64,000 bases of DNA from G963666705 sp963666705 (GTDB lineage: Bacteria; Pseudomonadota; Alphaproteobacteria; CADEGL01), in the NCBI GenBank assembly GCA_963666705.2, contig CAXXKO010000004.1, positions 62,001-126,000 of the forward strand, given 5' to 3'. The notes under the pieces were generated by a model that was given only the letters and a program-made list of their open reading frames with translations, was not told where the DNA came from and did no database searches. The position numbers and the translations under genes are program-made. Position 1 is the first letter of the stretch. Each line of letters starts with the position of its first letter. Of this stretch, positions 14,593 to 23,273 are shown one piece after another.

Positions 14593-15555
14593 ATGCCAGG
14601 GCAGATCGCCGAGACCGTTTCCTATCTCGACCCCGCCAAATTCAGCGACCCGGACGTGACGGCGGATGGGCAAATGCGGGCCTCGGTCGCGCTTCATCGC
14701 CTCGAGACGCTGTGGTTCAACACCGGCACGCTCTGCAACCTTGCGTGCGAGAACTGCTATATCGATTCGAGCCCGGTCAACGACAGGCTCGCGTACCTGA
14801 CGGTGGCCGAGGTCGCCGCGTATCTGAACGAGGCTCGGGACGCGGGCTTGGGCACCAAGGAGATCGCCTTCACCGGCGGCGAGCCGTTCATGAACCCCGG
14901 TATCGCCGACATGCTGGAAGCGGCACTCACGCGCGGATTCAGCACCCTCGTGCTGACCAACGCCATGCGGCCCATGATGAAGCACGCCGAGCGGCTTGCG
15001 GGCCTCCACGCGCGGTATCGTGGGCGCATCATCGTCCGCGTCTCGCTCGACCATTACACGGAGACCCTGCACGAGCTCCTGCGCGGGCCGCATAGCTGGC
15101 GGCCCACGGTCGCGGGTATCACGTGGCTGGTCGGGCAGGGCTTCACCGTGCACGTGGCCGGGCGCACCTGCTGGCGCGAGTCCGAAGACCAGCTCCGCGC
15201 TGGTTACGGCCGCCTGTTCGCCGAGCTGGGCCTCGATATGGATGCCCGCGATGGAGCGCGGCTGACTCTCTTTCCCGAGATGGACGAGCGCCTGGACGTT
15301 CCCGAGATCACCGCCCAATGCTGGGGTCTGCTTGGTGTCGAGCCAGGCGCGATGATGTGTGCGACGTCGCGCATGGTGCTCAAGCGCAAGGGCGAAGAGG
15401 CCCCCGTGGTCGTGCCCTGTACCCTGCTGCCCGACGACGAATCCTTCGAGCTGGGGCGCACGCTCGCCGAAGCGGCGCGGGAGGTAAAGCTCAATCACCC
15501 CCACTGCGCCCGCTTCTGCGTGCTCGGCGGCGGCTCCTGCAGCCGCGGTGCCTAG
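14593..15555 (+). CDS. Radical SAM protein of unknown function
   Basis: A 320-residue radical SAM enzyme. Cys48, Cys52 and Cys55 (CNLACENCYI) bind the [4Fe-4S] cluster that cleaves S-adenosylmethionine, and FTGGEPFMNP supplies the GGE motif. The C-terminus has another cysteine group, Cys305, Cys309 and Cys316 (CARFCVLGGGSC), that may bind a second cluster. The substrate is unknown. It follows znuB by 113 bases with an AGAG ribosome site. An IS1182-family element is inserted exactly at its TAG stop codon; the target duplication CTAG recreates the stop, so the reading frame is intact. Confidence 0.85.
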   Translation: MPGQIAETVSYLDPAKFSDPDVTADGQMRASVALHRLETLWFNTGTLCNLACENCYIDSSPVNDRLAYLTVAEVAAYLNEARDAGLGTKEIAFTGGEPFMNPGIADMLEAALTRGFSTLVLTNAMRPMMKHAERLAGLHARYRGRIIVRVSLDHYTETLHELLRGPHSWRPTVAGITWLVGQGFTVHVAGRTCWRESEDQLRAGYGRLFAELGLDMDARDGARLTLFPEMDERLDVPEITAQCWGLLGVEPGAMMCATSRMVLKRKGEEAPVVVPCTLLPDDESFELGRTLAEAAREVKLNHPHCARFCVLGGGSCSRGA

Positions 15556-17079
15556 GAGCCTGTCCGAGAATTCGGATTTGGCTCGACGTGGGTATCGGAG
15601 TGTGATTCGTTAAACGGCATGAGCAAAACCTTTCGAGCTTGGGACGTGGATCAGGTCTGGCTGTTGCCGGCTTCGGTCCATGACTTCGTGCCGGCGGGAC
15701 ACGCGGCGCACCTGGTGCGGGATGCGGTGCGCGAGAGCCTGGACCTGTCGGCGATCTTTGCGGCCTATGGCGAGGCGCGCGGCCAGCCGCCCTACCACCC
15801 GGTGATGATGGTGGCGCTGTTGCTGTACGCCTACAGCGTCGGCGTCTATTCGTCGCGCCGCATCGCCAGGGGGTGTGAGGAGCGCGTCGACTTCATGGCG
15901 GTGACAGGGATGCAGCGGCCCGACTTCCGCACCATCTCGGATTTCCGCAAGCGCCATCTCGCGGCGCTGTCGGGGCTGTTCGCGCAGGTGCTGGCCCTGT
16001 GCCGCCGGGCGGGGCTGGTCAAGCTCGGCCATGTGGCGCTGGACGGCACCAAGATCAAGGCCAACGCCTCCAAGCACAAGGCGATGTCTTACGCCCGCAT
16101 GGTCAGGGCGGAGGCCGGGCTCGAGGCGGTGGTCGAGAGCTGGCTCGATCGGGCGGCGGCGGCCGATGCGGCGGAGGACGAGGCGTTGGGGGTCGCGGCG
16201 CGGGGCGACGAGATGCCGGCCTGGGTCGCCGACAAGGCCAAGCGTCTGGCCAAGATTCGCGAGGCCAAGGCCGCCCTGGAGGCCGAGGCGCGGGACGCGG
16301 CCGCGCGCGCCGCCCAGACGCGGGCGCCGAAGCGCCCGGGACCCAAGCCCAAGCCGCCGGCGGATGTGCCGGCGGACAAGGCGCAGCGCAACTTCACCGA
16401 CCCCGAGAGCCGCATCCTCAAGACCAAGGACGGCTTCATCCAGGGCTATAATGCCCAGGCCGCGGTCGATGCCAAACGCCAGATCATCGTCGCCCACGCC
16501 CTGACCGATTCGACCAGCGACCAGGGCCAGCTCGAACCCCTGATCGACGCCATCGAAGCCAACCTCGGGCGGCGTCCCAGGGAGATATCGGCGGACGCCG
16601 GCTACTGCTCGAAGGCGAACCTGGAGGCCGCCGATAGGCGGGGCATCAAGCCCTACATCGCGACCGGGCGGCAAAAGCACGGCCAAGCCGCCGCCGTGGG
16701 CCCGCGCGCCGCGCCGCCCGGCGGCCGGGTCGCGGCCATGGCGGCCACCCTCAGGCGCGCCGGGCGCCGCAGCCGCTACCGCCTGCGCAAGCAGACCGTC
16801 GAGCCGGTGTTCGGCCAGATCAAGCAGGCCCGGGGCTTCCGTCAGTTCCTGCTGCGCGGCCGTGAGAAGGTCACATGCGAATGGGCGATGATCTGCACCG
16901 CCCACAACCTGGCCAAGCTCGCCGTCGCCCAAGCGCCATGAGACGCCGAGACCAATCATGCCTCTCGCCGCGCCAAGCCCCTGAAGGCAACCACCCATGA
17001 GCCAAACCACCAAAATCACGACAAGACCACTCGCCATCACCCCAATGCTTGCCAACAACATCAAATCTCGGACAGGCTT
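15556..17079 (+). mobile_element. IS1182-family insertion sequence, complete
   Basis: A 1524-bp element with terminal inverted repeats: GAGCCTGTCCGAGAATT at the left and the reverse complement AAGCCTGTCCGAGATTT at the right. It is flanked by a 4-bp target duplication CTAG (15552-15555 and 17080-17083). One transposase gene fills most of it, and the frame is intact, so it may still be active. The 138 bases after the transposase hold no other gene. Confidence 0.9.
15619..16941 (+). CDS. IS1182-family transposase
   Basis: A 440-residue DDE transposase beginning with the family signature FRAWDVDQVWLLPASVHDFV. Predicted catalytic residues are Asp142 (VALDGTKIKANAS), Asp326 (SADAGYCSK) and Glu395 (TVEPVFGQIK). 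A central Ala/Arg/Pro-rich linker occupies about residues 205-255. The C-terminal RGFRQFLLRGREKVTCEW block is conserved in the family. No frameshift is seen. Confidence 0.95.
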   Translation: MSKTFRAWDVDQVWLLPASVHDFVPAGHAAHLVRDAVRESLDLSAIFAAYGEARGQPPYHPVMMVALLLYAYSVGVYSSRRIARGCEERVDFMAVTGMQRPDFRTISDFRKRHLAALSGLFAQVLALCRRAGLVKLGHVALDGTKIKANASKHKAMSYARMVRAEAGLEAVVESWLDRAAAADAAEDEALGVAARGDEMPAWVADKAKRLAKIREAKAALEAEARDAAARAAQTRAPKRPGPKPKPPADVPADKAQRNFTDPESRILKTKDGFIQGYNAQAAVDAKRQIIVAHALTDSTSDQGQLEPLIDAIEANLGRRPREISADAGYCSKANLEAADRRGIKPYIATGRQKHGQAAAVGPRAAPPGGRVAAMAATLRRAGRRSRYRLRKQTVEPVFGQIKQARGFRQFLLRGREKVTCEWAMICTAHNLAKLAVAQAP

Positions 17080-17160
17080 CTAGGCGGCGCTATCGCAAAT
17101 GCGTGCCCCCATCCGGTGGCGTAATCTTGGTGACGCCGCGGTTGTGGCGCTCGAAGCCGC

Positions 17161-17189
17161 TTGACAGGTCGCCGATCTCCCCCTATGCA
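17161..17189 (+). promoter_or_regulatory. Sigma-70 type promoter of the metZ transcript
   Basis: A perfect TTGACA -35 box (17161-17166), a 17-base spacer and a TATGCA -10 box (17184-17189) lie just before the SAM-II aptamer. The predicted transcription start, near 17196, puts the aptamer at the very 5' end of the mRNA. Confidence 0.75.
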
Positions 17190-17198
17190 GTTTTGGTA

Positions 17199-17260
17199 CG
17201 ACGTGGTGATTTGGCCCGACCGGCTTGCGGCCACGTAAAACAAAACAGCTAAAAGGTCGG
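17199..17260 (+). ncRNA. SAM-II riboswitch (metA motif)
   Basis: This matches the alphaproteobacterial SAM-II aptamer. P1 is ACGTGG (17201-17206) with CCACGT (17231-17236). The loop is TGATTTGG, followed by the pseudoknot strand CCGACC (17216-17221). The A-rich linker CGTAAAACAAAACAGCTAAAA precedes the partner GGTCGG (17255-17260). It senses S-adenosylmethionine. It lies between a promoter and an intrinsic terminator ahead of metZ, so high SAM should stop transcription. The pseudoknot 3' strand can also pair with the 5' arm of the terminator, giving an obvious switch. Confidence 0.93.
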
Positions 17261-17273
17261 TGCTCACTCAAAG

Positions 17274-17302
17274 CCCTGACCTTATTCCGGTCGGGGTTTT
17301 TT
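17274..17302 (+). terminator. Intrinsic terminator of the SAM-II expression platform
   Basis: An 8-bp stem, CCCTGACC (17274-17281) with GGTCGGGG (17289-17296), includes one G-U pair and closes a TTATTCC loop. It is followed directly by six T. It lies 13 bases after the aptamer and 46 bases before the metZ start. Confidence 0.88.
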
Positions 17303-17348
17303 CATGCTGCGGCCGGTGGCACGGCGCGGCGGCGGAGAGGAGGCGAGC

Positions 17349-18548
17349 ATGCTCGAATCCACGCGGGACCCGAACCGTAACTGGCGCACCCAGACCCAAC
17401 TCGTGCGCGGTGGGCTCATGCGCAGCGGGTTTCAGGAGACCTCGGAAGCCCTCTATATGACTTCGGGCTACGTCTACGGCTCGGCGTCCGAGGCGGAGCA
17501 GGCCTTCAAGGGCAACAACGACCGCTTCATCTATTCGCGCTACGCCAACCCCACCGTCGCCATGTTCGAGGAGCGCATGCGCCTCCTCGAGGGGGCCGAG
17601 GACTGCCGGGCCACGGCGAGCGGCATGGCCGCCGTCTTCGCGGCGCTCATGTGCCAGCTCCGCGCCGGCGACCGGGTGGTATCCTCGCGCGCGCTCTTCG
17701 GCTCCTGCCACTATATCGTCACCGAGGTTCTGCCGCGCTACGGCATCGAGTCCGTGCTCGTGGACGGCGCCGACCTCGATCAGTGGCGCGACGCGCTCTC
17801 GAAGCCGACCCGGGCAGTCTTCTTCGAGACCCCGGCCAACCCGACACTCGAGATCATCGACATGGCGGCCGTCTCGGCGCTGGCCCACGCGGCGGGTGCG
17901 CGGGTCGTGGTGGACAACGTCTTCGCCACCCCGCTTCTGCAACGGCCCATGGAGTACGGCGCCGACATCGTGGTCTATTCGGCGACCAAGCACATCGATG
18001 GTCAGGGCCGCGCGCTGGGCGGCGCCATCCTCAGCGAGACGGTCTTCTTCGAGGATCATCTCCAGCCCTTCCTACGCCACACCGGGCCGTCACTGAGCCC
18101 GTTCAACGCCTGGGTGCTGCTCAAGGGTCTGGAGACGCTGGAGTTGCGCCTCGCGCGCCAGTGCGAGAACGCGCTGGCGGTCGCCCGTCACCTCGAGGGG
18201 GCGCCCGGCGTCGAGCGTGTGCTATACCCGAGCCTGCCGAGCCACCCCCAGCACAACCTCGCCCTCAGCCAGATGTCCGCCGGCGGCACGGTCCTGTCCT
18301 TCAGCCTCGCCGGCGGCAAGGAGCGCGCCTTCCGCTACCTCGACGCACTCCGTCTCGTCGATATCTCGAACAATCTCGGCGATGCCAAGAGCCTCGTTAC
18401 CCACCCCGCCACGACGACCCACCAGCGCCTCCCGGCGGAGGAGCGGGCGCGGCTCGGCATCGACGACGGCCTGGTGCGCCTCTCGGTCGGGCTCGAGGAC
18501 ATGGCGGACGTAAAAGAGGATCTCGATCAGGCGCTCGCGGCGGCCTGA
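17349..18548 (+). CDS. metZ: O-succinylhomoserine sulfhydrylase
   Basis: A 399-residue Cys/Met-metabolism PLP enzyme that makes homocysteine from O-succinylhomoserine and sulfide in methionine synthesis. The PLP lysine is Lys214 in YSATKHIDGQGR. The MetZ-type features NDRFIYSRYANPT and ATASGMAAVFAALMCQL distinguish it from MetB and MetC, and the absence of long MetY insertions fits MetZ. The ATG at 17349 follows GGAGAGGAGG; an upstream ATG at 17304 sits inside the leader and is rejected. A SAM-II riboswitch upstream matches its pathway. Confidence 0.93.
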   Translation: MLESTRDPNRNWRTQTQLVRGGLMRSGFQETSEALYMTSGYVYGSASEAEQAFKGNNDRFIYSRYANPTVAMFEERMRLLEGAEDCRATASGMAAVFAALMCQLRAGDRVVSSRALFGSCHYIVTEVLPRYGIESVLVDGADLDQWRDALSKPTRAVFFETPANPTLEIIDMAAVSALAHAAGARVVVDNVFATPLLQRPMEYGADIVVYSATKHIDGQGRALGGAILSETVFFEDHLQPFLRHTGPSLSPFNAWVLLKGLETLELRLARQCENALAVARHLEGAPGVERVLYPSLPSHPQHNLALSQMSAGGTVLSFSLAGGKERAFRYLDALRLVDISNNLGDAKSLVTHPATTTHQRLPAEERARLGIDDGLVRLSVGLEDMADVKEDLDQALAAA

Positions 18549-18683
18549 CTTGGCGCGACAGCGAGGAGCCCGCGCGGCGCTCGAGCGCTATGAATAAGGA
18601 CCCGCACGCAGCGCGGGCTGGACATCGCCGCCGCTTGAACTAGACTCGTACGCAGGCGTGGCTCGATGCCCAGTGGAGGCGAC

Positions 18684-19076
18684 ATGTACGAGGAAACCAC
18701 CCGCGAGATCAAGGTGTCGGTCAGCCCGTTCTTCCTGGAGGAACAGTCCGACCCTGAAACCGAGCACTATGTCTGGGCCTACCAGGTGCGGATCGAGAAC
18801 CGGGGCGCGAGCACCGTTCAGGTGCTCAACCGCCACTGGCGCATCATCGACGCGAACGGGCAGGTCCAGGAGGTCCGTGGCGCGGGCGTGGTGGGCGAAC
18901 AGCCCGTGCTGCGGCCAGGCGAGAGCTTCGAATATACGAGCGGCACGCCGTTGTCGACACCCTCGGGCATCATGGCGGGAACCTACGAGCTGGAGGACGC
19001 GGAAGGCGAGCGGTTCGACATCACGATCCCCACCTTCTCGCTCGACAGCCCGGGCGAAAGCGCCCAGATTCACTGA
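18684..19076 (+). CDS. apaG: ApaG protein (Co2+/Mg2+ efflux protein family)
   Basis: A 130-residue protein, the usual ApaG length, with a fibronectin-III-like beta fold. Signature blocks are VWAYQVRIENRG, VQVLNRHWRIIDANG, GEQPVLRPGESFEYTSG and PSGIMAGTYEL. The ATG at 18684 follows GGAGGCGAC; the in-frame ATG 18 bases earlier lies before that ribosome site. ApaG is linked to cobalt tolerance and diadenosine tetraphosphate in enterobacteria, but its biochemical role is unsettled. It stands alone between metZ and folE. Confidence 0.95.
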   Translation: MYEETTREIKVSVSPFFLEEQSDPETEHYVWAYQVRIENRGASTVQVLNRHWRIIDANGQVQEVRGAGVVGEQPVLRPGESFEYTSGTPLSTPSGIMAGTYELEDAEGERFDITIPTFSLDSPGESAQIH

Positions 19077-19113
19077 CACGCACACGACCGCGATGGTTTG
19101 GCGCGGCGAGTAT

Positions 19114-19187
19114 CCGGCGAGCCGGCTTATCGGCTCGCCGGGCAAGCGCGACCGCGCACCCGAGCGAATGGCGAGGCGCCTGACGGC
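19114..19187 (+). repeat. Dispersed hairpin repeat, copy 1 (upstream of folE)
   Basis: This is one of two related segments of about 75 bp; the other is at 29964-30035. It opens with an 11-bp perfect stem, CCGGCGAGCCG and CGGCTCGCCGG. A shared tail follows that contains CCCGAGCGAAT, GCGAGG and GCCT. Both copies lie on the plus strand just upstream of a plus-strand gene. It may be a REP-like repeat or an RNA leader element. Confidence 0.6.
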
Positions 19188-19282
19188 GGCATACGCGTCG
19201 CCCCCGGCGGTCTTGACTTCACGGCCGCCGAGGGCCATTGCTGTGCCCGCTCGCGCGCGGCGCGAGCCCGGCTCTCGAAGCG

Positions 19283-19972
19283 ATGGTTGATGCGATGGCA
19301 GAGAAATCCGTGGCGAGCGTCACGCAGGTTCCGGGTGACGTGGACGACGACGGCACGCCCTCGGCGCGGCTCGTTGCGTCCCGGCCCTCGCGCGCCGAGG
19401 CGGAGGCGGCCGTCCGCACCCTCATCCGCTGGACCGGGGACGACCCCGACCGCGAGGGACTGGTTGAGACGCCAAGGCGCGTCGTCGACTCCTACAGCGA
19501 GTTCTTCGGCGGCTACGAGATCGACCCGGTGGACTTCCTGAGGCGGACCTTCTCCGAGACCGACGGCTACGACGAGATGGTGGTCTTGCGCGACATCCGC
19601 TTCAGCTCCCATTGCGAGCACCATATGGCGCCCATCATCGGCAAGGCGCACTGCGCCTACCTGCCGCGCAAGCGCGTCGTCGGCATCAGCAAGGTGGCCA
19701 GGCTCATCGACGCCTATGCCCGGCGGCTGCAGATACAGGAGAAGCTGACGGCCCAGATCGCCAACACCATGAACGAGGTGTTGCAGCCCCACGGCGTGGC
19801 CGTGGTGGTCGAGGCCGCGCACCAATGCATGACCACGCGCGGAATCCACAAGCCGGGCGTGACCATGGTTACCAGCCGCATGCTCGGCGGCTTCCGTGCC
19901 GACCCGGCGACCCGGCGCGAGTTCCTGGCCATGATCGGCAATCCGGCCTCGGGCCAGTTGACCAACGTTTAG
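19283..19972 (+). CDS. folE: GTP cyclohydrolase I
   Basis: A homodecameric zinc enzyme that makes dihydroneopterin triphosphate, the first step of tetrahydrofolate synthesis. Zinc and active-site motifs are FSSHCEHHMAPI and EAAHQCMTTRGI, and the GTP-binding PRKRVVGISKVARL block is present. It has 229 residues from the ATG at 19283. Other in-frame starts at 19238 and 19295 are possible, since no strong ribosome site decides the matter. The first 40 residues are variable in the family. It is followed by trkH after 29 bases. Confidence 0.94.
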   Translation: MVDAMAEKSVASVTQVPGDVDDDGTPSARLVASRPSRAEAEAAVRTLIRWTGDDPDREGLVETPRRVVDSYSEFFGGYEIDPVDFLRRTFSETDGYDEMVVLRDIRFSSHCEHHMAPIIGKAHCAYLPRKRVVGISKVARLIDAYARRLQIQEKLTAQIANTMNEVLQPHGVAVVVEAAHQCMTTRGIHKPGVTMVTSRMLGGFRADPATRREFLAMIGNPASGQLTNV

Positions 19973-20001
19973 GGAGCCGCGCCCGCGAAGGGGGCGCTTC
20001 C

Positions 20002-21450
20002 ATGGGCGACATCCGACCCATCCTGCGTGTCGTCGGCCTGCTCCTGGCCACACTGGCCCTGGCCATGTGCCTGCCGGCCATCGCCGACGCCTCCGTGGGC
20101 AACCCGGACTGGGAGGTTTTCAGCGTCTCGGCCGGCTTCACCTTCTTCATCGGCGTCACGCTAGCGCTTTCGAACCGGGCGCGGGCCGAGCGGCTGAGCC
20201 TGCGCCAGGCCTTTGTCCTGACGACGGCGAGCTGGCTCGTGATCGCCGTCTTCGCGGCCCTGCCCTTCGCCTTCTCCGACCTCGGCCTCAGTTACACGGA
20301 CGCCTTCTTCGAGGCCATGTCGGGCATCACCACGACCGGTTCCACGGTGATCTCCGGCCTCGATTTCGCACCCCCCGGCATCCTCTTGTGGCGTGCGCTG
20401 CTGCAATGGCTGGGTGGCATTGGAATTATCGTCGTCGCCGTCGCGGTGCTGCCTATCCTGCGCATCGGTGGCATGCAGATCTTCCGGACCGAATCTTCCG
20501 ATACGTCCGAGAAGGTGTTGCCCCGCGCGGCCCAGATCGCCGCCGCGATCGGCGTGCTCTATCTGATCTTGACGGGGATCAACGCGGCACTCTATTGGGC
20601 GGCGGGCATGACGCCGTTCGACGCCGTGTGCCACGCCATGACCACCATCGCCACGGGTGGCTTCTCGACCTCCGATTCCTCGGTCGGCTATTTCGACGAG
20701 CCGCTCATCGAATGGGTGGCCGTGGTCTTCATGCTGCTGGGCGGCATGCCCTTCGTGCTCTACCTCCAGGCCGTGCGCGGCAAGCCGGGCCTGTTGTTCC
20801 ACGACAGCCAGGTGCATTGGTTCCTCGCGATCGTGACGGTGGCGACGCTGGCGCTCGCCGGTTGGCAGTGGCTGGTCAACGCCTACGCGCCGTGGGCCGC
20901 GCTCCGGCTCGCCACCTTCAACGTGGTCTCGATCATCACCGGCACGGGCTACAGCACGGCCGACTTCAGCCAGTGGGGCGGCTTCGCGCTGGCGGCCTTC
21001 TTCCTGCTCATGTTCATCGGCGGCTGCGCCGGCTCGACCTCCTGCGGCATCAAGGTGTTCCGCTTCCAGGTGCTCTACGAGACGGCGCGCATCCAGATGC
21101 TGCGTCTGTTGCAGCCTCACGGCGTCTTCATCCCCTACTACAACCGCCAGCCGATCCAGGACGCGGTGGTGATCTCGGTGATGGGTTTCTTCTTCGTGTT
21201 CGTGGTCTCGTTCGCCATTCTGGCCCTGGCGCTCGGCCTCTTCGGCCTCGATTTCCTGACCAGTGTCTCGGGCGCCGCCACGGCAATCGCCAATGTCGGC
21301 CCGGGCCTGGGCGACATCATCGGGCCGGCCGGCACCTTCGCCCCCCTGCCCGACCCGGCCAAGTGGCTGCTCTCCGCCGCCATGCTGCTTGGCCGGCTCG
21401 AGCTGTTCACGGTGCTGGTGCTGTTCCTGCCCGCCTTCTGGCGCGATTGA
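20002..21450 (+). CDS. trkH: Trk-type potassium uptake protein TrkH
   Basis: A 482-residue integral membrane K+ uptake subunit. The four selectivity-filter loops are visible: GITTTGST, TTIATGGFS, IITGTGYSTAD and AIANVGPGLG. Ten to twelve hydrophobic helices alternate with them, and the gating-type GCAGSTSCGIKVFRF segment follows the third loop. The start at 20002 gives the normal TrkH length. TrkA, its NAD-binding regulatory partner, is not in this window. Confidence 0.95.
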   Translation: MGDIRPILRVVGLLLATLALAMCLPAIADASVGNPDWEVFSVSAGFTFFIGVTLALSNRARAERLSLRQAFVLTTASWLVIAVFAALPFAFSDLGLSYTDAFFEAMSGITTTGSTVISGLDFAPPGILLWRALLQWLGGIGIIVVAVAVLPILRIGGMQIFRTESSDTSEKVLPRAAQIAAAIGVLYLILTGINAALYWAAGMTPFDAVCHAMTTIATGGFSTSDSSVGYFDEPLIEWVAVVFMLLGGMPFVLYLQAVRGKPGLLFHDSQVHWFLAIVTVATLALAGWQWLVNAYAPWAALRLATFNVVSIITGTGYSTADFSQWGGFALAAFFLLMFIGGCAGSTSCGIKVFRFQVLYETARIQMLRLLQPHGVFIPYYNRQPIQDAVVISVMGFFFVFVVSFAILALALGLFGLDFLTSVSGAATAIANVGPGLGDIIGPAGTFAPLPDPAKWLLSAAMLLGRLELFTVLVLFLPAFWRD

Positions 21451-21472
21451 CGCAAATCAAGAGGAGACCGCC

Positions 21473-22642
21473 ATGCCCAGCCGTACCATGACCGCGACCC
21501 AAATGACCGAGCGCCTGGTGGGATTCGACACCACTTCGGCCCGCTCGAACCGCGAGCTCATCGATTTCGTCGTGGATTACCTCTCGGGCCACGGTGTCGC
21601 CGCGCATGTGATCGAGAGCGAGGATGGCACGAAGGCCAACCTCTTTGCCTCGATCGGCCCCGAGGGGCCGGGCGGGGTGGCGCTTTCGGGCCACACGGAC
21701 GTGGTGCCCGTCGCAGGTCAGCCCTGGGACACCGACCCCTTCACCGCCGTGGCGGCGGACGACCGGCTCTACGGCCGCGGCACCTGCGACATGAAGAGCT
21801 TCCTCGCCATCTGCCTCGCCCTGGTGCCGGAGATGTTGGCGGCGCGGCTCGCCCGGCCCATCCACCTCGCACTCTCCTACGACGAGGAGATCGGATGCCT
21901 CGGCGCGCCGCGCATGATCGCCGAGATCGGCGAGACGCTGCCCCGCCCCGATATGGTCATCATCGGCGAGCCGACGGAGATGGTGGTGGCGAACGCGCAC
22001 AAGGGCGCTTTCGGGTTCCGCAGCGCCATTATCGGCCACGAGGCCCATTCGAGCGCCACCCACCGCGGCGTAAACGCCATCATCCACGCGGCGCGCATGA
22101 TCGAGTTCCTGAACCGTCTCGCGGGCGAGCTGCGGATGCGCGCGCCCGAGGCCGGCATCGGCTTCGACCCGCCCCACACGACCATCAGCGTCGGCATCAT
22201 AGAGGGCGGGACGGCCGTCAACATCATCCCCCGCGACTGCCGCTTCCACTGGGACGTGCGCCTCCTGCCCGGGACCGACCTCGACGAGATCACGGATCGC
22301 CTCGCCGCCTTCGTCGAGGCCGAGCTGCTGCCCGAGATGCACCGGGTGGATCCCAAGAGCGGAGTCGCGACGGAGCTTCTCTTCGCGGTGCCTGGACTTC
22401 AGCCGGAGCCCGAATCCCCCGCCGAGGCCCTGGCGCTTCGCCTCGCGGGCAGCAACCGCGCGGGCGTGGTCGCCTTCGGCACCGAGGGCGGGCAGTTCCA
22501 GGAGGCCGGCATCCCGACGGTGATCTGCGGCCCCGGCAGCATCGCCCAGGCCCACCAGCCCAACGAGTTCATCGCCCTCTCGCAGATCGAGGCCGGCGAA
22601 GCTTTCGTCCGCGGCCTGATCGACTGGGCCAGAGAGGAGTGA
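21473..22642 (+). CDS. argE: Acetylornithine deacetylase
   Basis: A 389-residue M20-family metallohydrolase that removes the acetyl group of N-acetylornithine in arginine synthesis. Metal-binding motifs are LSGHTDVVPV, GRGTCDMKSF, SYDEEIGCLG and IIGEPTEM, with the C-terminal AHQPNEF. The ATG at 21473 follows AGAGGAGA. It is close to ArgE of alphaproteobacteria, but the related succinyl-diaminopimelate desuccinylase cannot be fully excluded by eye. The flanking argDF operon supports the arginine role. Confidence 0.9.
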   Translation: MPSRTMTATQMTERLVGFDTTSARSNRELIDFVVDYLSGHGVAAHVIESEDGTKANLFASIGPEGPGGVALSGHTDVVPVAGQPWDTDPFTAVAADDRLYGRGTCDMKSFLAICLALVPEMLAARLARPIHLALSYDEEIGCLGAPRMIAEIGETLPRPDMVIIGEPTEMVVANAHKGAFGFRSAIIGHEAHSSATHRGVNAIIHAARMIEFLNRLAGELRMRAPEAGIGFDPPHTTISVGIIEGGTAVNIIPRDCRFHWDVRLLPGTDLDEITDRLAAFVEAELLPEMHRVDPKSGVATELLFAVPGLQPEPESPAEALALRLAGSNRAGVVAFGTEGGQFQEAGIPTVICGPGSIAQAHQPNEFIALSQIEAGEAFVRGLIDWAREE

Positions 22643-22652
22643 GGCAGCGGCG

Positions 22653-23273
22653 TCAGCCGGCGCGGTACGGCCCCAGATACTTGGCGATGTTCTTCTCGAG
22701 CTCGGCACCCATGTCGCGGACGAGGATGTCGGTCAGCTCGAGCCAGGTGCGCTCGCGCGCGTCCAGGGTGATGCCCTCGGGCACGGACAGGGTGCGGGCG
22801 ACGCGCGCCGTCGCGAAGGCCAGGCGCCGGCCGGCCACGTCGCGGATCTCGAGCTCGACCTCGAGCGTGGCGTCGTAGCGCGCTTCCTGGTCGGTGGTGA
22901 AGAGCCCGGCCACACCGCTCGTACCGGAGATCGGCGTCTCGACGACCCGCGCCTCGCGCACGATAAAGAGCGCCCGGCGCCCCTCGCCCCCCGCCGCCAC
23001 CAGGCGGTCGACGGCCCAGCGCTCGGCCGCGCGCTGAGGCGGGGTGGGGAAGAGGTGCTCGGCGTCGGGGGCGGCGAAGCTCGGCTCGAATGTGGATGCG
23101 ATCTCGACGCGATCGACGGCGAGCCGGATGGGGGCCATATGACCGTAAGTCAGATCCGGGAAGGCCTCTGGCGGTGGCGTCTCCGTACAGGCGGCGAGGA
23201 GGGCCGCGAGAGCGACGCCCAGGGCTATCGGGCGCGCGAGCCGGCGCCAGGTGTGGGTCGCGTCAGGCCGCAT
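22653..23273 (-). CDS. Predicted lipoprotein of unknown function
   Basis: A 206-residue protein with a lipoprotein signal peptide. A basic start (MRPDATHTWRRLARP) leads into a hydrophobic core ending in the lipobox LLAAC near residue 29. I do not recognise a named family. The rest is a compact alpha/beta sequence with RAERWAVDRL and a C-terminal DMGAELEKNIAKYLGPY. The ATG at 23273 overlaps the end of hslO by 11 bases, so it is the last gene of the argD-argF-hslO operon and is probably anchored in the outer membrane. Confidence 0.8.
   Translation of the reverse strand: MRPDATHTWRRLARPIALGVALAALLAACTETPPPEAFPDLTYGHMAPIRLAVDRVEIASTFEPSFAAPDAEHLFPTPPQRAAERWAVDRLVAAGGEGRRALFIVREARVVETPISGTSGVAGLFTTDQEARYDATLEVELEIRDVAGRRLAFATARVARTLSVPEGITLDARERTWLELTDILVRDMGAELEKNIAKYLGPYRAG

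Noticed and set aside
15556..17079. Disruption of the radical SAM gene by the insertion sequence
   Set aside because: The CTAG target duplication keeps the TAG stop at the same codon, so the protein is the same with or without the element.
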